DNA of 64,000 bases. Origin: Thiotrichales bacterium (GTDB lineage Bacteria > Pseudomonadota > Gammaproteobacteria > Beggiatoales > Beggiatoaceae). Positions 43,504 through 53,611 of the stretch are shown piece after piece; the first letter of the stretch is position 1; each line of letters opens with the position of its first letter. The stretch spans positions 249,857-313,856 of the forward strand of contig JADGDE010000001.1 of assembly GCA_016745035.1 (NCBI GenBank), given 5' to 3'. A program made the translations under genes and the position numbers. The notes beneath the pieces were generated by a model that worked only from the letters and a program-made list of their open reading frames with translations, ran no database searches and was not told the origin of the DNA.

Positions 43504-46257
43504 ATGGCCGACTTAAAGCGCACCATTGAAATCATCTTAGAGGGCAAAGACCAAGCATCTCACGTCTTTAGTAAAGCGGGTGATGCACTGGATAAATCCT
43601 CACAAAAGTTTGCAGCCAGTGCTGAAGCGCTGGTGGCTGCTGATATTGCCATTGCAGGCATCGGTGCTGCCATCGGTGCGGTCGCTGGTGATATTGATAC
43701 CGCAAATCGAAAAATTCAAAACAGCCTTGGCATCACTGCTGAGGATGCAGAAAAATTTGGTGAAGTTGCCCAAAAAGTTTATATCAATGGTTGGTCTGAG
43801 TCGGTAGAGGAGGGCGCTGATGTGGTCATCCTCGCTCTGCAAAACTTTAAAGACGCATCCGAGCAAGAAATTGACAATATCGTCAGCTCAGCGGCTAAGT
43901 TAAACAAGTTATTTGATGCTGATTATGAACAAAGCATCCAAGCGGCTGAAACCCTCACTAAAAACTTTGGTATTTCATCAGAGGAAGCCTTTGATGTTAT
44001 TGCTGCTGGATTCCAGAAAGGGCTTAACCGTTCGGGGGATTTCCTTGAATCCATCACTGAATACTCGAGTCAGTTTAAAGGTGCAGGCGCTGATGTGGGC
44101 GAGTTCTTTTCGATTATGGAAACAGGGCTTGGCAGCGGTGTTTTAGGTGTGGATAAAGCGGCCGATTCTTTCAAAGAATTTACTGTCTGAATCCAAGATG
44201 GCAGCAAAACCACTGCTGAATCCTTGGCTACTTTGGGCTTAAATGCTGATGATATTGCTAAGCGTCTAAGCGATGGTTCGCTATCCATGACCGATGCTTA
44301 TCAACTGGTTATTAACAAGCTCAACGAAGCTGACGATTCAACCACTCAAATGCAAGCCGGCGTTGGCTTATTAGGGACTCAGTTTGAGGATTTGGGGCGA
44401 GAATCTGCGCTTGCTATCGACACAACCGCCACGAGTTTTGATGATTTGCGCGGCACGATGGCAAGTATTGAGTCTGCCAACGACACCATCACCAAAAACT
44501 TTACAGCCGCTTGGCGTACCGTTGCCGTGGAGCTTGCAAAATCAGGTTTATTTGATGGTGTCCGAGGTGGTCTAAACGATTTTCTAAAAGACTTCACCAC
44601 CGCATTTCCTGAAGCTATGAAGGGCGTGGATTTATCTGGGTTATTGCAGGTTATTGAAAAGGCAAAAAATCAGGCGGCTGAGCTGTTTGGTGCTATGTTC
44701 ACAGAGCTAGATTTAACCGAGCCTGAAGAACTCACTGAAGTTATACAGCGTGTTGTTGATGCCTTGGCAACCATCGGGCGTGTTAGCACAGAAATGATTG
44801 CCCAATTTAAGCCGGTTGTTGGTTTATTTGGTGAAGCTGGGGCTAATATCTCCGAGTTTGGTGGCGAATCTGAGCAAACGTTCGGCAAATTAGCGGGTTA
44901 TGCCCTGTTAGTTAAAACCCTTGGTAAACAGTTTGGTTTATTGGCTGTGGTCATGAATGAAACCGGGGTAAGTTCCAAGGCGGTCGGTGATGTCATCTTT
45001 GGTGCTGGCAAGATCGCCGCTGGTGCTTTAAATACGATTTTTGAAGGTGGCAAGTTGGTCTATGAGTCGGTTTCTGGGGTTTTCAATACGCTGGTTAAAA
45101 CCATCGGTGAATCTATCAAAACCCTCATTGATGCGGCGGAGATCATTACCCCCGATGCACTTGGCGGCGCAAAACTTAGACAATGGTCGGATGATTTACA
45201 AGTTGTGATTGATGACGCTAGCCAAGGCATGATGGACAGTGCCACGGCGGCGGGTGAATCACTGGATAAAATCGCCAATAATCGCACCGCGCTTGAGGGT
45301 GTCGAACAAATGCAGGCGGGGATAAACCGTGCATTTGATGATATTGCAAACAAGGCTGAAGAAAACAGCGGCAAAGTTGTTGAGTCTGTGGAGAACTTGC
45401 CCGAGGCTTTTGGCACGATTGGCGGGAGTGCTGACGATGCCAGCAGCGGCTTAGATAAGTTAGCCGATAGCAGTGCAGAAACGGCTAAGCAAGCTGGGAA
45501 GTCCGTACAAGAACTAGAGGCGATGGCGCAAGCAGGGACTGAGCTTGCCAGTGTTTCAGACGAAAATCAACAGGCGTTAGGGGAATGGCAACAAAAGCAA
45601 AAAGACTTAAACCTAGAGCTAGCAGAAAGTCGCCTTAAACTGGCTGAAATGGAAGCCGCTGGCAAGGATAGCGGCCAGGAATACGAGTCTTTAAAAAAGA
45701 GTATTAGCGGGACAGAAAAAGCCCTCTCTAGTACCAGCAAGGTCGTTGCTGAAATGGGCAAGGTACAAAAAGCGGCTAAAGGTGAAGTGGTCGATTTACA
45801 CGGGGCGCTGTCTGATTTGTCTAATGATGACAAGATCAAAGTGATGGAAGCCCGCGTTGAGTTGGATATTGCCAACATTGAGGCTGATGCCGAAAAAGCC
45901 GTGGCTGCTTTTGAATCTATTAACGCCGCACTAGAGGCGACAGGCTCAGGCATAACCAGCGCTTTTGGAGCCTTATCTGGGGCTGATGCCTATGAGCGCA
46001 TGGATATTTTTAACATTATTGAGCGCGAACTTGATATGCAAGAACAAGTCATGGACAGGCAAGCTAAGCTTTTAGATGAACAAATCAAGCAAGCACAGGA
46101 AAGAACCAAAGCGCTAGAACGTGGGGATGCTTTAATCACCGTGAATGGTGAGGGGCTACAACCACACCTAGAGGCATTTATGTGGGAAATTCTCGATGCT
46201 ATCAAAATCGAGGCGGATGCTAGTGGTCGCGATTATTTGTTGGGGATAGGGTCATGA
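43504..46257 (+). pseudogene. Tail tape measure protein interrupted by an in-frame TGA
   Basis: A single frame of 918 codons would encode a tape measure protein, largely helical and Ala/Glu/Lys-rich. The N-terminal domain (QASHVFSKAGDALDKSSQKF, then GITAEDAEKFGEVAQ, FGISSEEAFDVIAAGFQKGLNRSGDF) is of the TP901/phi-type core. At 44188-44190 the frame has TGA between FKEFTV and IQDGSKTTAESL; related proteins usually have Arg here, so CGA to TGA is a likely transition. Reading continues uninterrupted to 46257. No restart codon with a ribosome-binding site is visible after the stop, so the long product should be lost. The length predicts a tail of about 135 nm by the usual scaling. Confidence 0.85.
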
Positions 46258-46604
46258 TTGCATTGGCCACACCATTGTTTGATTTAGATGGCACGATTTT
46301 ACACCACGGCGCAATTATTGAGCGCACCGGTGTTGGGCGGCGTACAAATCGCATTGCCACCATCGATGGCAGTTCAGCTTTCCAAGACCGTGGCTATAGC
46401 GTCACTGACCAAACCCTCAATATCAATTTCCCCAATATTAGCTTTGAGTTAGAGCAAGATTTGTTGCGAATAATAAGCTTTTATAACGAGCTGTATCTCG
46501 CTTGTGAATTGGGCTTTTTTTTGGTGCAAATTGATGGCTATAGCAAGTCATCGAGCGCGGGGGGTTTACGCATTATGATTAAGGAGCAATTGAATGGGGC
46601 TTAA
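46254..46604 (+). CDS. Phage tail protein of unknown family
   Basis: 116 residues, starting by ATGA overlap with the tape measure stop. Segments such as GAIIERTGVGRRTNRIATIDG and LRIISFYNELYLACELGFFLVQIDGYSK look like a small tail-tip or distal tail component. No clear family match. Position after the tape measure supports a tail-tip role. Confidence 0.6.
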   Translation: MIALATPLFDLDGTILHHGAIIERTGVGRRTNRIATIDGSSAFQDRGYSVTDQTLNINFPNISFELEQDLLRIISFYNELYLACELGFFLVQIDGYSKSSSAGGLRIMIKEQLNGA

Positions 46605-47331
46605 AATCGTCAACGAAATTGAATGCAGATTGTCAGGCGGGGCAAACAATATAGACCCCAGCCAAAGCCTAGGCGGTGCGATGTCTAGCACCCGTGTTGG
46701 CTCACAAACCATTACAGGCAGCATGGCAGGTGTATCGATTCTTTATGTCTGGGGCAATAGCGCAGGCAGCCATGACCTTGTGTTTTCATTGGATAACAAT
46801 ACACTGAGTTTTGCCGGTGGCACGCCTGTCGATGTTAGCGCTGATGGCGTGTTTGGCTTGGAGTCAGGCACAAGCGGTGGCTTAGTTGTGAGTATTAGCA
46901 CGGCTAATCTGCCGTCAACCAACACCACGGCAAGCTTAGATATTGCTTGCAATAAAAACGAAACTTTCCCCGATTTAAGCGTTGATGATGTCTTGTATGG
47001 CAACACCCAATACGCCTGTTTCTATTGGACAAACACCGATGCACAGCAACATATCGTCACGTTTTGGATTGACCAGCAACCCAATGCCGATGACGAACTG
47101 GATATAGGTTTAGATTCGGCTGGTGTTGGCGCATTGGCTGCCACGGTTGTTGATAACGAAACCGCCCCAGATTCTGTCAATTTTTCCCGTCCAACTGATA
47201 AAGCCTCAGGCTTGACTGTCACACTACAGGCAGGTGAATCAGTGGCATGGTGGCAACGTCGCGCTATTAGCGGTGGTGAACGTGCAGCGGTGGCAAATGA
47301 TGCCAGTCAAATCGGCTATGCCATACTTTAG
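46594..47331 (+). CDS. Phage virion protein, beta-rich
   Basis: 245 residues with an AAGGAG site just upstream of the ATG. The protein is Gly/Ser/Thr-rich, with SGGANNIDPSQSLGGAMS, a NTTASLDIACNKNETFP section and a final ERAAVANDASQIGYAIL. Composition and neighbours suggest a tail-tip, fibre or decoration component. No recognised enzymatic motif. Confidence 0.6.
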   Translation: MGLKIVNEIECRLSGGANNIDPSQSLGGAMSSTRVGSQTITGSMAGVSILYVWGNSAGSHDLVFSLDNNTLSFAGGTPVDVSADGVFGLESGTSGGLVVSISTANLPSTNTTASLDIACNKNETFPDLSVDDVLYGNTQYACFYWTNTDAQQHIVTFWIDQQPNADDELDIGLDSAGVGALAATVVDNETAPDSVNFSRPTDKASGLTVTLQAGESVAWWQRRAISGGERAAVANDASQIGYAIL

Positions 47332-47340
47332 GAGCTAAAC

Positions 47341-48306
47341 ATGTATTGCCAATATCATTATGATCAGGGCACAGACCCCAACGCTATTTTACCGGATTTA
47401 ATTGCTGTGCTAACCGGTGAGACGAATGTCACTAATTTAACCGCTTGCAACCAAGCAAACACGACTATCACAGCGACAACCCCAGCCGGTTGGACGTTGG
47501 TTGATGATGCAACCGGCACAGCAAATCAATATATTCTTAGCGCTCCGCATGTGGACAACCCCAGCAATTTAAAATATGCCGCTGTTGAGATGCCCCGTAC
47601 AGGTTCGGTTAATAATTACTATGGTTATTTGCGCTTGTTTGCTTATGAAAGTTGGGATGCCACAGAACACAGCGGAACTAATCGAGCCGGCGAGGAAAAT
47701 GGTTATTATCAAATGCTAAGCCAGCCACATGGTGGCATAGTGCATTTATGGGCATCCGAACGGTTTATTTTGGTGGTTTGTGAATATGATGGCCGTTGGG
47801 GTGATATAAGTTATGGCGGTGTCAATGGCATTATTGAGTGCAGCCGTATCATTCCTTGGAATAACACGGATTATCCAAGCTTTGCCAGTGTCAATTTTGG
47901 TGCTTGTTTTTCTCCTAGCTATACTGATTTTGTCTTTATGACTAAAATACAAACGTTTACCGGAACAACGCAAACAGGCACTGGGGCTAAATTAAGACTG
48001 GGATCGGTCGGCGTTGGTTACAACGGTTTTAATAATTCCTCTCACTTCCCTGCCGGCCCAAATCAAAGAATCCCGGTCGGCGATGATAATCACACCCCGT
48101 TTTTTCCGCTTTTTTTCTACAGACCTGAAGTGATCGGGATGCCGATGGGCGATATTTCATCTGTGGCGGATATTCATTTAGCCCCACTGAATTTAATGGG
48201 GCATCTTGAAACCGTCACCCATAATGATAATGAATATATTGCCATCAGAACTTACGGTTCTCCCACCTCTGATAGTGGCTATCGGCTTTTAGTTCCAACG
48301 GGTTAA
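47341..48306 (+). CDS. Phage tail/virion protein of unknown family
   Basis: 321 residues, AGGAG site upstream. Rich in aromatic and Gly/Asn residues (SVNNYYGYLRLFAYESWD, NGYYQMLSQPHGG, WGDISYGGVNGIIE). It looks like a globular receptor-binding or fibre-associated protein. No motif is recognised. It follows directly in the tail-tip gene run and continues into the Cys-Trp repeat gene. Confidence 0.6.
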   Translation: MYCQYHYDQGTDPNAILPDLIAVLTGETNVTNLTACNQANTTITATTPAGWTLVDDATGTANQYILSAPHVDNPSNLKYAAVEMPRTGSVNNYYGYLRLFAYESWDATEHSGTNRAGEENGYYQMLSQPHGGIVHLWASERFILVVCEYDGRWGDISYGGVNGIIECSRIIPWNNTDYPSFASVNFGACFSPSYTDFVFMTKIQTFTGTTQTGTGAKLRLGSVGVGYNGFNNSSHFPAGPNQRIPVGDDNHTPFFPLFFYRPEVIGMPMGDISSVADIHLAPLNLMGHLETVTHNDNEYIAIRTYGSPTSDSGYRLLVPTG

Positions 48307-48309
48307 ACG

Positions 48310-49425
48310 ATGCCTGCAACAATTATCCCGTGGTCATTTAAAACAGGATCGAACAGCACGACAGGTTTGCTGTTTGAAACCCCTGTTTTTTTCACTGGAT
48401 TAACAGCAACAACACAAGCTGGTTTTATTCCTTCACATTTTAAAACCGGGCTTAGTTCCGTTCTTAATGGCGGCGGTTTTGCTGTTGCGATAAAAACCGG
48501 TATTAGCCAAACATCTATCGCTGCTTTTATTCCGCCTCACACTTACACATTCCAGCGACAAACCAAAATAGTTAGTTATGACGCACTGCTAAATCAATGC
48601 TGGGGTGTGGAGGATAGCCGCTTTAAATTCGGCACACTGGCACAGTGTTGGCGAACAGCAGACACGCGCTTTAATACGGCGCTATTGAACCAGTGCTGGC
48701 AAACTGAGAGCGCCCTGTTTAGTCCTGCGCTACTAAATCAATGCTGGCAAACTGAAAGCGCTATCTTTAGTCCTGCACTAATAAATCAATGCTGGCAGAC
48801 TGCCAAGGCAGTGACACCACAAGCGGCTTTGTGCCAAGACTGGTTTCAAGCTGAAGGGCGTGGCTACCAAGCTTTGATGGCTCAGTGTTGGCACTTGCCA
48901 TCTTCATTGCCACCAACGGCAAGCTTGTGCCAATCATGGCGATTGGCTGGCATTATTTCAGCCGACGGCTTGGTACAAACATACCGCTGCTTTATTAATA
49001 ACGTCCTTGTATCACCATCATCTGTCACTTGCAGCCTTGGTATCGGTCAAAAAACGCGCTTATCCGCCACCATTCCAGCCCCAAACCTTGATTTAATCCA
49101 CGCTGGTGCAACGATACGGCTAGAGCATGGTGTGTTTTTGCCTGATTTTATCGACTACATCGAGCTGTTTTCCGCCCAAATTGACACGGTAAAGCCCCTA
49201 AACAATGGTGCTATAAGCCTCACAGCTACGGCTGAACCAGTATTAAAAGCACCTAAATCGGTACAAATCAACAAAATCATGCAAGTGAATGGCGATAAAC
49301 GCCGCTGTTTAATCAATCGTTACCTTCGATTAGGTGATACAGCCGTGATGCCTGACTTGTCCTTATCTGTATCGCAAATAAGCTACACCATTGCCCCAGC
49401 AAACGCTTATATGGAAATAAGCTAA
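48310..49425 (+). CDS. Phage tail/baseplate protein with Cys-Trp tandem repeats
   Basis: 371 residues. About residues 90-220 contain about eight consecutive units of near 16 residues built on the pattern L-x-Q-C-W or a close variant: LLNQCWGVED, LAQCWRTADT, LLNQCWQTES (twice), LINQCWQTAK, ALCQDWFQAE, LMAQCWHLPS, SLCQSWRLAG. Two adjacent units are nearly identical at DNA level, indicating recent duplication. The C-terminal 140 residues (VTCSLGIGQKTRLSATIPAP onward) resemble baseplate/tail-tip beta domains. The gene abuts the large hub-like gene. A lectin-like or stacking repeat is possible. Function unknown. Confidence 0.7.
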   Translation: MPATIIPWSFKTGSNSTTGLLFETPVFFTGLTATTQAGFIPSHFKTGLSSVLNGGGFAVAIKTGISQTSIAAFIPPHTYTFQRQTKIVSYDALLNQCWGVEDSRFKFGTLAQCWRTADTRFNTALLNQCWQTESALFSPALLNQCWQTESAIFSPALINQCWQTAKAVTPQAALCQDWFQAEGRGYQALMAQCWHLPSSLPPTASLCQSWRLAGIISADGLVQTYRCFINNVLVSPSSVTCSLGIGQKTRLSATIPAPNLDLIHAGATIRLEHGVFLPDFIDYIELFSAQIDTVKPLNNGAISLTATAEPVLKAPKSVQINKIMQVNGDKRRCLINRYLRLGDTAVMPDLSLSVSQISYTIAPANAYMEIS

Positions 49426-51671
49426 TGGGCAAGGCTTTGATCTTATCAGGCGCTAACCCCTATCAAATAGAAATTATCCCGGACACCTCATGGGCTGAAG
49501 CGCGTGAGGAATTTTTGACCGAGCAATTGAGCGAATTAGAGACAGAGCTTGCTAAATTACAAAGCAAATACGATGAAGAAAAACAGCTTTTAAAACTGGC
49601 GGTATTGTTTCAGTCTGATGCTATTGAAGCGCTTATTCAGGCATTAAAAAACGATGATGAACAGGCTTTACAAGCAGCGAGAGCGACCTTAAAAGAAAAA
49701 ACCAAATACGTTGTTGTTCAGCAACTCAAAACCCAACCATTAGCACAGCAAATCAGCTTGATTAAAGCGCAAAAAATCGCCGCTGAAGTCGAGATAGAGC
49801 ATTTGATTAATGCCAGTGGCTACGTTGATGCTGAGGCATGGTGCGTTGATGATAGCGAAAACTTAAGTGGTGAAGTCGGTACGATTGATTTGCCCGATGG
49901 CACAACTTTAATACGTCCTGGTCATGATGACAACGCAGCCCATCAGCAAGTTCGGGATGGGATTTTACAGCCTGTTTATAGCAGCCACGCGGCTAATTTT
50001 GCCCTGCATTACATCTTTCACGATGCTTGGTTGATTCACATGCCGCGCTATCGTGCCGGCACGGTGGTCGGTGTCATGCCGGGGCAATGTGAAATCGAGC
50101 TAGACGAATACGAAACCCCGGAACAATATCGACAGCTTTTAGCCCCGATTAATTACATGGGCGATTGTGAACCATTCGAGCCAGACGACCGCGTGATTGT
50201 TGCCTTTTTGGGGGATTGGGATAATGCAGAGGTGGTCGGCTTTGAGACTAACCCGCGTCCGTGCCAAAACTTCACTTTGATTATATCGCTTAAAAACCCT
50301 GATGAACTCCATCGCCAGCATAGTTCGCATCTGCTGGGAGGGGTTATAACAACCGTGCATCAATTAGAGGGAAAAGGGCTAAGCTATCCCAGTTTATTTG
50401 AAGATGATAGTGGCATTCGTCGCCATACTTATATTTATGAGCAAATATTCGAGTTCGTGCCAGATATTCAGTTTTTCGATTTTCATAGTGATTTTGCCGT
50501 GCATACCTTCCAAAATATTGCCTATAAAAATTTGCCGTGGTTTTATTTTGCCTTGGAAGCTTATGGCTATATCAACTCAAAACGCAGCGCTTATTACATC
50601 TATTTAGAAATTAAGCCGGACTTTGGTTTTCTTGAATGGGAATCGCTCTCGGATGAAATCACCTTACCAACACAACCGCGCAACCTGCCAGACTTCACCA
50701 ACTCCAAAAAGCTGATCGTGGTCGATTTGGGAACTGATTACATTTACACCGGGCCATCTGGGCTGGATGTGCTGGGTGATGAAATGTATCAGGAATACAA
50801 AGATTTTGCGGCTACTAAGCCTGATTTAACCATTTATATGCCCGTGTTAGATAGGCGTGTGGGCACAGCACCAGCGGACATGGATAATGATTGGATTCCG
50901 AAAAATAGACACCTTGGTTATGTTGATTATGCCCCCTTGGTTGTTTGTTCTGATGATGTCAATTTTCCCAACCATTTTCCCGATCATGTTGTCGAGTTTC
51001 CAGCCGAAAAGTTGCGCGATTTACGTGACCTTGTGCTTGATATTTTTTCCGGTGTGATGGTACAAGGCAGTAATTCATTAACTCTATTATGCTGGGGTGC
51101 TGTCAAAATACCGGTAGCATTAAATTCTCGCTTATTTGCTACCGCTATCAAACCACAAACGGCTGCTATTGCCGTTAATGCCGATGCAGTCACGGCTGAC
51201 ACCGAACAGGCGCTTCAGCTCGAATTTATCACCGACTTTGCCCCAGAAATTACAGCTATTGATAACGGTGGTTCTTTGCCAGCTTTTCAAATAATTAGCA
51301 ATGTCCTGGTCACTGAGAAAGAAGACCAAACAATCGACACGCTCGCAATCAAAGCTTTTGCTGTCACAGAGACACAAAGCTTGTTTTTAATGGCTCAGGG
51401 ATGGAGTCGAAATCCTTTTATTATTGAGACTGTGATAGTGTTTTTTTTCAATGTCGCACATAGCCAATCTTTAGCAAGCAATGTGCATTTATACGGGGTA
51501 ATCGCAGACGGGGTTTTTGGCTTAGACAATTTGCAAATCGACGTTTGCACCCAGCCGCCCGCTTGTACGTTGGCAAATGGCAACCCCAGCAAATTAGTGC
51601 CGAAATTTTTAATACAAAACTTAAAAGTGGATGCAATAGAAATAGGTCTAAATGATGGCGATTCAGATTAA
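49425..51671 (+). CDS. Large tail-tip or hub-like protein
   Basis: 748 residues, the largest of the tail-tip run. It has an N-terminal coiled coil (about 20-140, LSELETELAKLQSKYDEEKQ), then beta-rich domains with a repeated acidic-aromatic character (VGVMPGQCEIELDEYETPEQY, DDRVIVAFLGDWDNAEVVGFETNPRP, an OB-like pattern) and a long C-terminal beta region. It starts by overlap with the previous stop (TAATG). Size and position point to a central baseplate or host-recognition protein; a specific family is not assigned. Confidence 0.65.
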   Translation: MGKALILSGANPYQIEIIPDTSWAEAREEFLTEQLSELETELAKLQSKYDEEKQLLKLAVLFQSDAIEALIQALKNDDEQALQAARATLKEKTKYVVVQQLKTQPLAQQISLIKAQKIAAEVEIEHLINASGYVDAEAWCVDDSENLSGEVGTIDLPDGTTLIRPGHDDNAAHQQVRDGILQPVYSSHAANFALHYIFHDAWLIHMPRYRAGTVVGVMPGQCEIELDEYETPEQYRQLLAPINYMGDCEPFEPDDRVIVAFLGDWDNAEVVGFETNPRPCQNFTLIISLKNPDELHRQHSSHLLGGVITTVHQLEGKGLSYPSLFEDDSGIRRHTYIYEQIFEFVPDIQFFDFHSDFAVHTFQNIAYKNLPWFYFALEAYGYINSKRSAYYIYLEIKPDFGFLEWESLSDEITLPTQPRNLPDFTNSKKLIVVDLGTDYIYTGPSGLDVLGDEMYQEYKDFAATKPDLTIYMPVLDRRVGTAPADMDNDWIPKNRHLGYVDYAPLVVCSDDVNFPNHFPDHVVEFPAEKLRDLRDLVLDIFSGVMVQGSNSLTLLCWGAVKIPVALNSRLFATAIKPQTAAIAVNADAVTADTEQALQLEFITDFAPEITAIDNGGSLPAFQIISNVLVTEKEDQTIDTLAIKAFAVTETQSLFLMAQGWSRNPFIIETVIVFFFNVAHSQSLASNVHLYGVIADGVFGLDNLQIDVCTQPPACTLANGNPSKLVPKFLIQNLKVDAIEIGLNDGDSD

Positions 51672-52026
51672 CGAAAATTATCAAAATGCAATCCTTACTG
51701 GGGGCTTTGCTCAAATCGGCGGCGGTACGTTGTCGATTTATGCGGGGGATAGACCCGCATCCACCACTGAGAATCCGGGAAATACTCTGCTTGTCAGTAT
51801 GACCCTCCCAGCATTTGCTGAAGCCGCCGATGGGTTCATGGGATTAAGTGAGCAACCGGGGGCAAACGCAAGTGCTGATGGCACAGCATCATGGTTTCGC
51901 ATTACCCAAAATGAACTGGTTCTCGATGGGGATGTGGGTGAAGATTTAAGCCTCAATACCACCGGATTGGTGAAAGATAAATTGGTCAAAATTCTAGGCT
52001 TAACCTTCCACCAGCCAGCCGGCTAA
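51652..52026 (+). CDS. Small phage tail-associated protein
   Basis: 124 residues, starting at ATGATG overlapping the previous gene end. It is Gly/Ala-rich and beta-type (GGFAQIGGGTLSIYAGDRPAS, GLVKDKLVKILGLTFHQPAG). It ends the structural block; a non-coding spacer of about 175 bases follows. No family recognised; a fibre-tip or decoration protein is possible. Confidence 0.6.
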   Translation: MMAIQINENYQNAILTGGFAQIGGGTLSIYAGDRPASTTENPGNTLLVSMTLPAFAEAADGFMGLSEQPGANASADGTASWFRITQNELVLDGDVGEDLSLNTTGLVKDKLVKILGLTFHQPAG

Positions 52027-52200
52027 AAAATTTCAGATATAAAGCGAAACGAAATGGGATTTTCAAAACCAAAAAACGCGCGAGTTCCGCAAGTTTGGCA
52101 CTTCGGAGCCTCAGACTGGGGGAGTACCTTGGCACTTTTGCCCCCTTCGTTCCGCTACCGCTCCCCTCAGCCCCTCAAAACCTAAGCCCTTGACCTGATT

Positions 52201-52887
52201 ATGGACTTTTTCAAGCGCCTGCTTGGCAGCGCAGATGCGACGGAAACACCCCCAGCTAAAGCCCCAGTAGCCCCCAGAGGTGACTACATGCTTAACGACT
52301 GTGGGCACTACGTCCCCGCTGAGTCTGTGACCTTGGCAACTAAGAAAGAAGATGCCTTAGTTAAGGCGCTAGCCAAAGAATTTACAGCCGCATCTGAACA
52401 ATTACAGCAGCTAAAACAGGACGCTGACGGGCTAATTAGCCAGTTTAATGAGGAGATTGGAGCGTTAGAAGGGATAGACAACCCTAACCAAGATTTACCC
52501 GATTATCGAGTGTTATACAGCTTTGATGGCAAATACAAAGCAGAACAAGACGTGTACAAGCACAAGGCTTTTAATGACAAACTCAGGCGTGCCTATCAAC
52601 TGATGATGCGCTGTGTAGAGACTTGGAGCCACAACGTCCCACCAGAATTAGCCGCCCTCTCAAAACAGCGGGTGGACTTTAACCGGATGACAATGGCAGA
52701 AAAAAACCACTTATTAGCGCTGGCAGGTATTCCCTCAGATAATAAGGATTTTAAAGAAGCCCAAGTCCTATTGCTTCAATGCCAAGAAATCAAACACAAA
52801 AAGCCCAGATTACGCTTATATGAACGTGATGAAAATGGAATATATCAACTAATCGTTGTCAATTTTTCAAGCATTAAAACTAGGTAG
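52201..52887 (+). CDS. Hypothetical phage protein
   Basis: 228 residues. The N-terminus holds a Pro/Ala-rich stretch, then YMLNDCGHYVPAESV followed by a long helix (EDALVKALAKEFTAASEQLQQL), weakly recalling DUF3164-type phage proteins, but that is a guess. The C-terminal half has no motif. This gene begins a segment with a different base composition (coding strand rich in A and C) from the tail genes. Confidence 0.55.
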   Translation: MDFFKRLLGSADATETPPAKAPVAPRGDYMLNDCGHYVPAESVTLATKKEDALVKALAKEFTAASEQLQQLKQDADGLISQFNEEIGALEGIDNPNQDLPDYRVLYSFDGKYKAEQDVYKHKAFNDKLRRAYQLMMRCVETWSHNVPPELAALSKQRVDFNRMTMAEKNHLLALAGIPSDNKDFKEAQVLLLQCQEIKHKKPRLRLYERDENGIYQLIVVNFSSIKTR

Positions 52888-52930
52888 GAATTGCCCAATT
52901 TTTAACCATACATAAAGGTGATTCTAAAAA

Positions 52931-53611
52931 ATGAACGAAAACTTTAAACTCTATCAAGGCGACTGTTTAGACGTATTAGAAAAGTTAGCAGAACAAGGGA
53001 CAAAGGTGGATGCCATCATCACCGACCCGCCTTTTTTCATGCCTGCTGAGCATTATCAAAGCGGTCAATCTAAATGGGGGCGGACTTATTCAGATGGCAG
53101 TGTTCTAGGTGGGTGGTATAAAACCGTCACATCAAAAGCCATGAATGTTTTAGCAGATACTGGGCACTATCTAACCTTTTGCAATGCAGAAAGTTACCCC
53201 GTGTTTTATCAGGCTCAATATGGCTATTTTCATAAAATAAAATTGTTGGTATGGGATAAAACCCGATCAATCCCTTGGGGCAGAATTTGGCGACCGCAGC
53301 ACGAACTAATCATGGCATCCAGAAATAAAGGGCATAAATACATCAGAAATGACGGCAAACGCTCTGATATATTGTGTCACCCAATCACCAGCCCAGCCAA
53401 AAGAAACCACCCAGTGCAAAAACCTGTGAGCTTATTAGAAGAACTCATTTTAGCCACAACCGAAGAAGGCGACACCGTGCTGGATATGTTCGCAGGTTCA
53501 GGCACAACAGGCATTGCAGCACTAAAACACAACCGTAAATTTATTGGCATAGAAATGGACGAAAAATACTATCAAGTAGCCAAGCAAAACATAGCGCAAT
53601 CCCTACCATAA
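52931..53611 (+). CDS. DNA adenine/cytosine-N4 methyltransferase, beta class
   Basis: 226 residues. Motif IV reads DPPF at residues 32-35, and the AdoMet motif FAGSGTTGIAALKHNRKFIGIEMD lies near the C-terminus (about 186-209), the order typical of beta-class MTases. DPPF is a variant of DPPY. It acts on DNA, likely protecting phage DNA from host restriction. No restriction endonuclease lies next to it. It overlaps the 3' end of the opposite-strand recombinase by 9 bases. The target sequence is unknown. Confidence 0.88.
   Translation: MNENFKLYQGDCLDVLEKLAEQGTKVDAIITDPPFFMPAEHYQSGQSKWGRTYSDGSVLGGWYKTVTSKAMNVLADTGHYLTFCNAESYPVFYQAQYGYFHKIKLLVWDKTRSIPWGRIWRPQHELIMASRNKGHKYIRNDGKRSDILCHPITSPAKRNHPVQKPVSLLEELILATTEEGDTVLDMFAGSGTTGIAALKHNRKFIGIEMDEKYYQVAKQNIAQSLP

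Noticed and set aside
44188..44190. TGA as a selenocysteine codon
   Set aside because: No SECIS-like hairpin was evident right after the TGA, tape measure proteins are not selenoproteins, and Arg is the expected residue.
52027..52200. A minus-strand gene in the spacer after the tail genes
   Set aside because: The minus-strand frame overlaps the start of the next plus-strand gene and has no start signal; the stretch looks non-coding.
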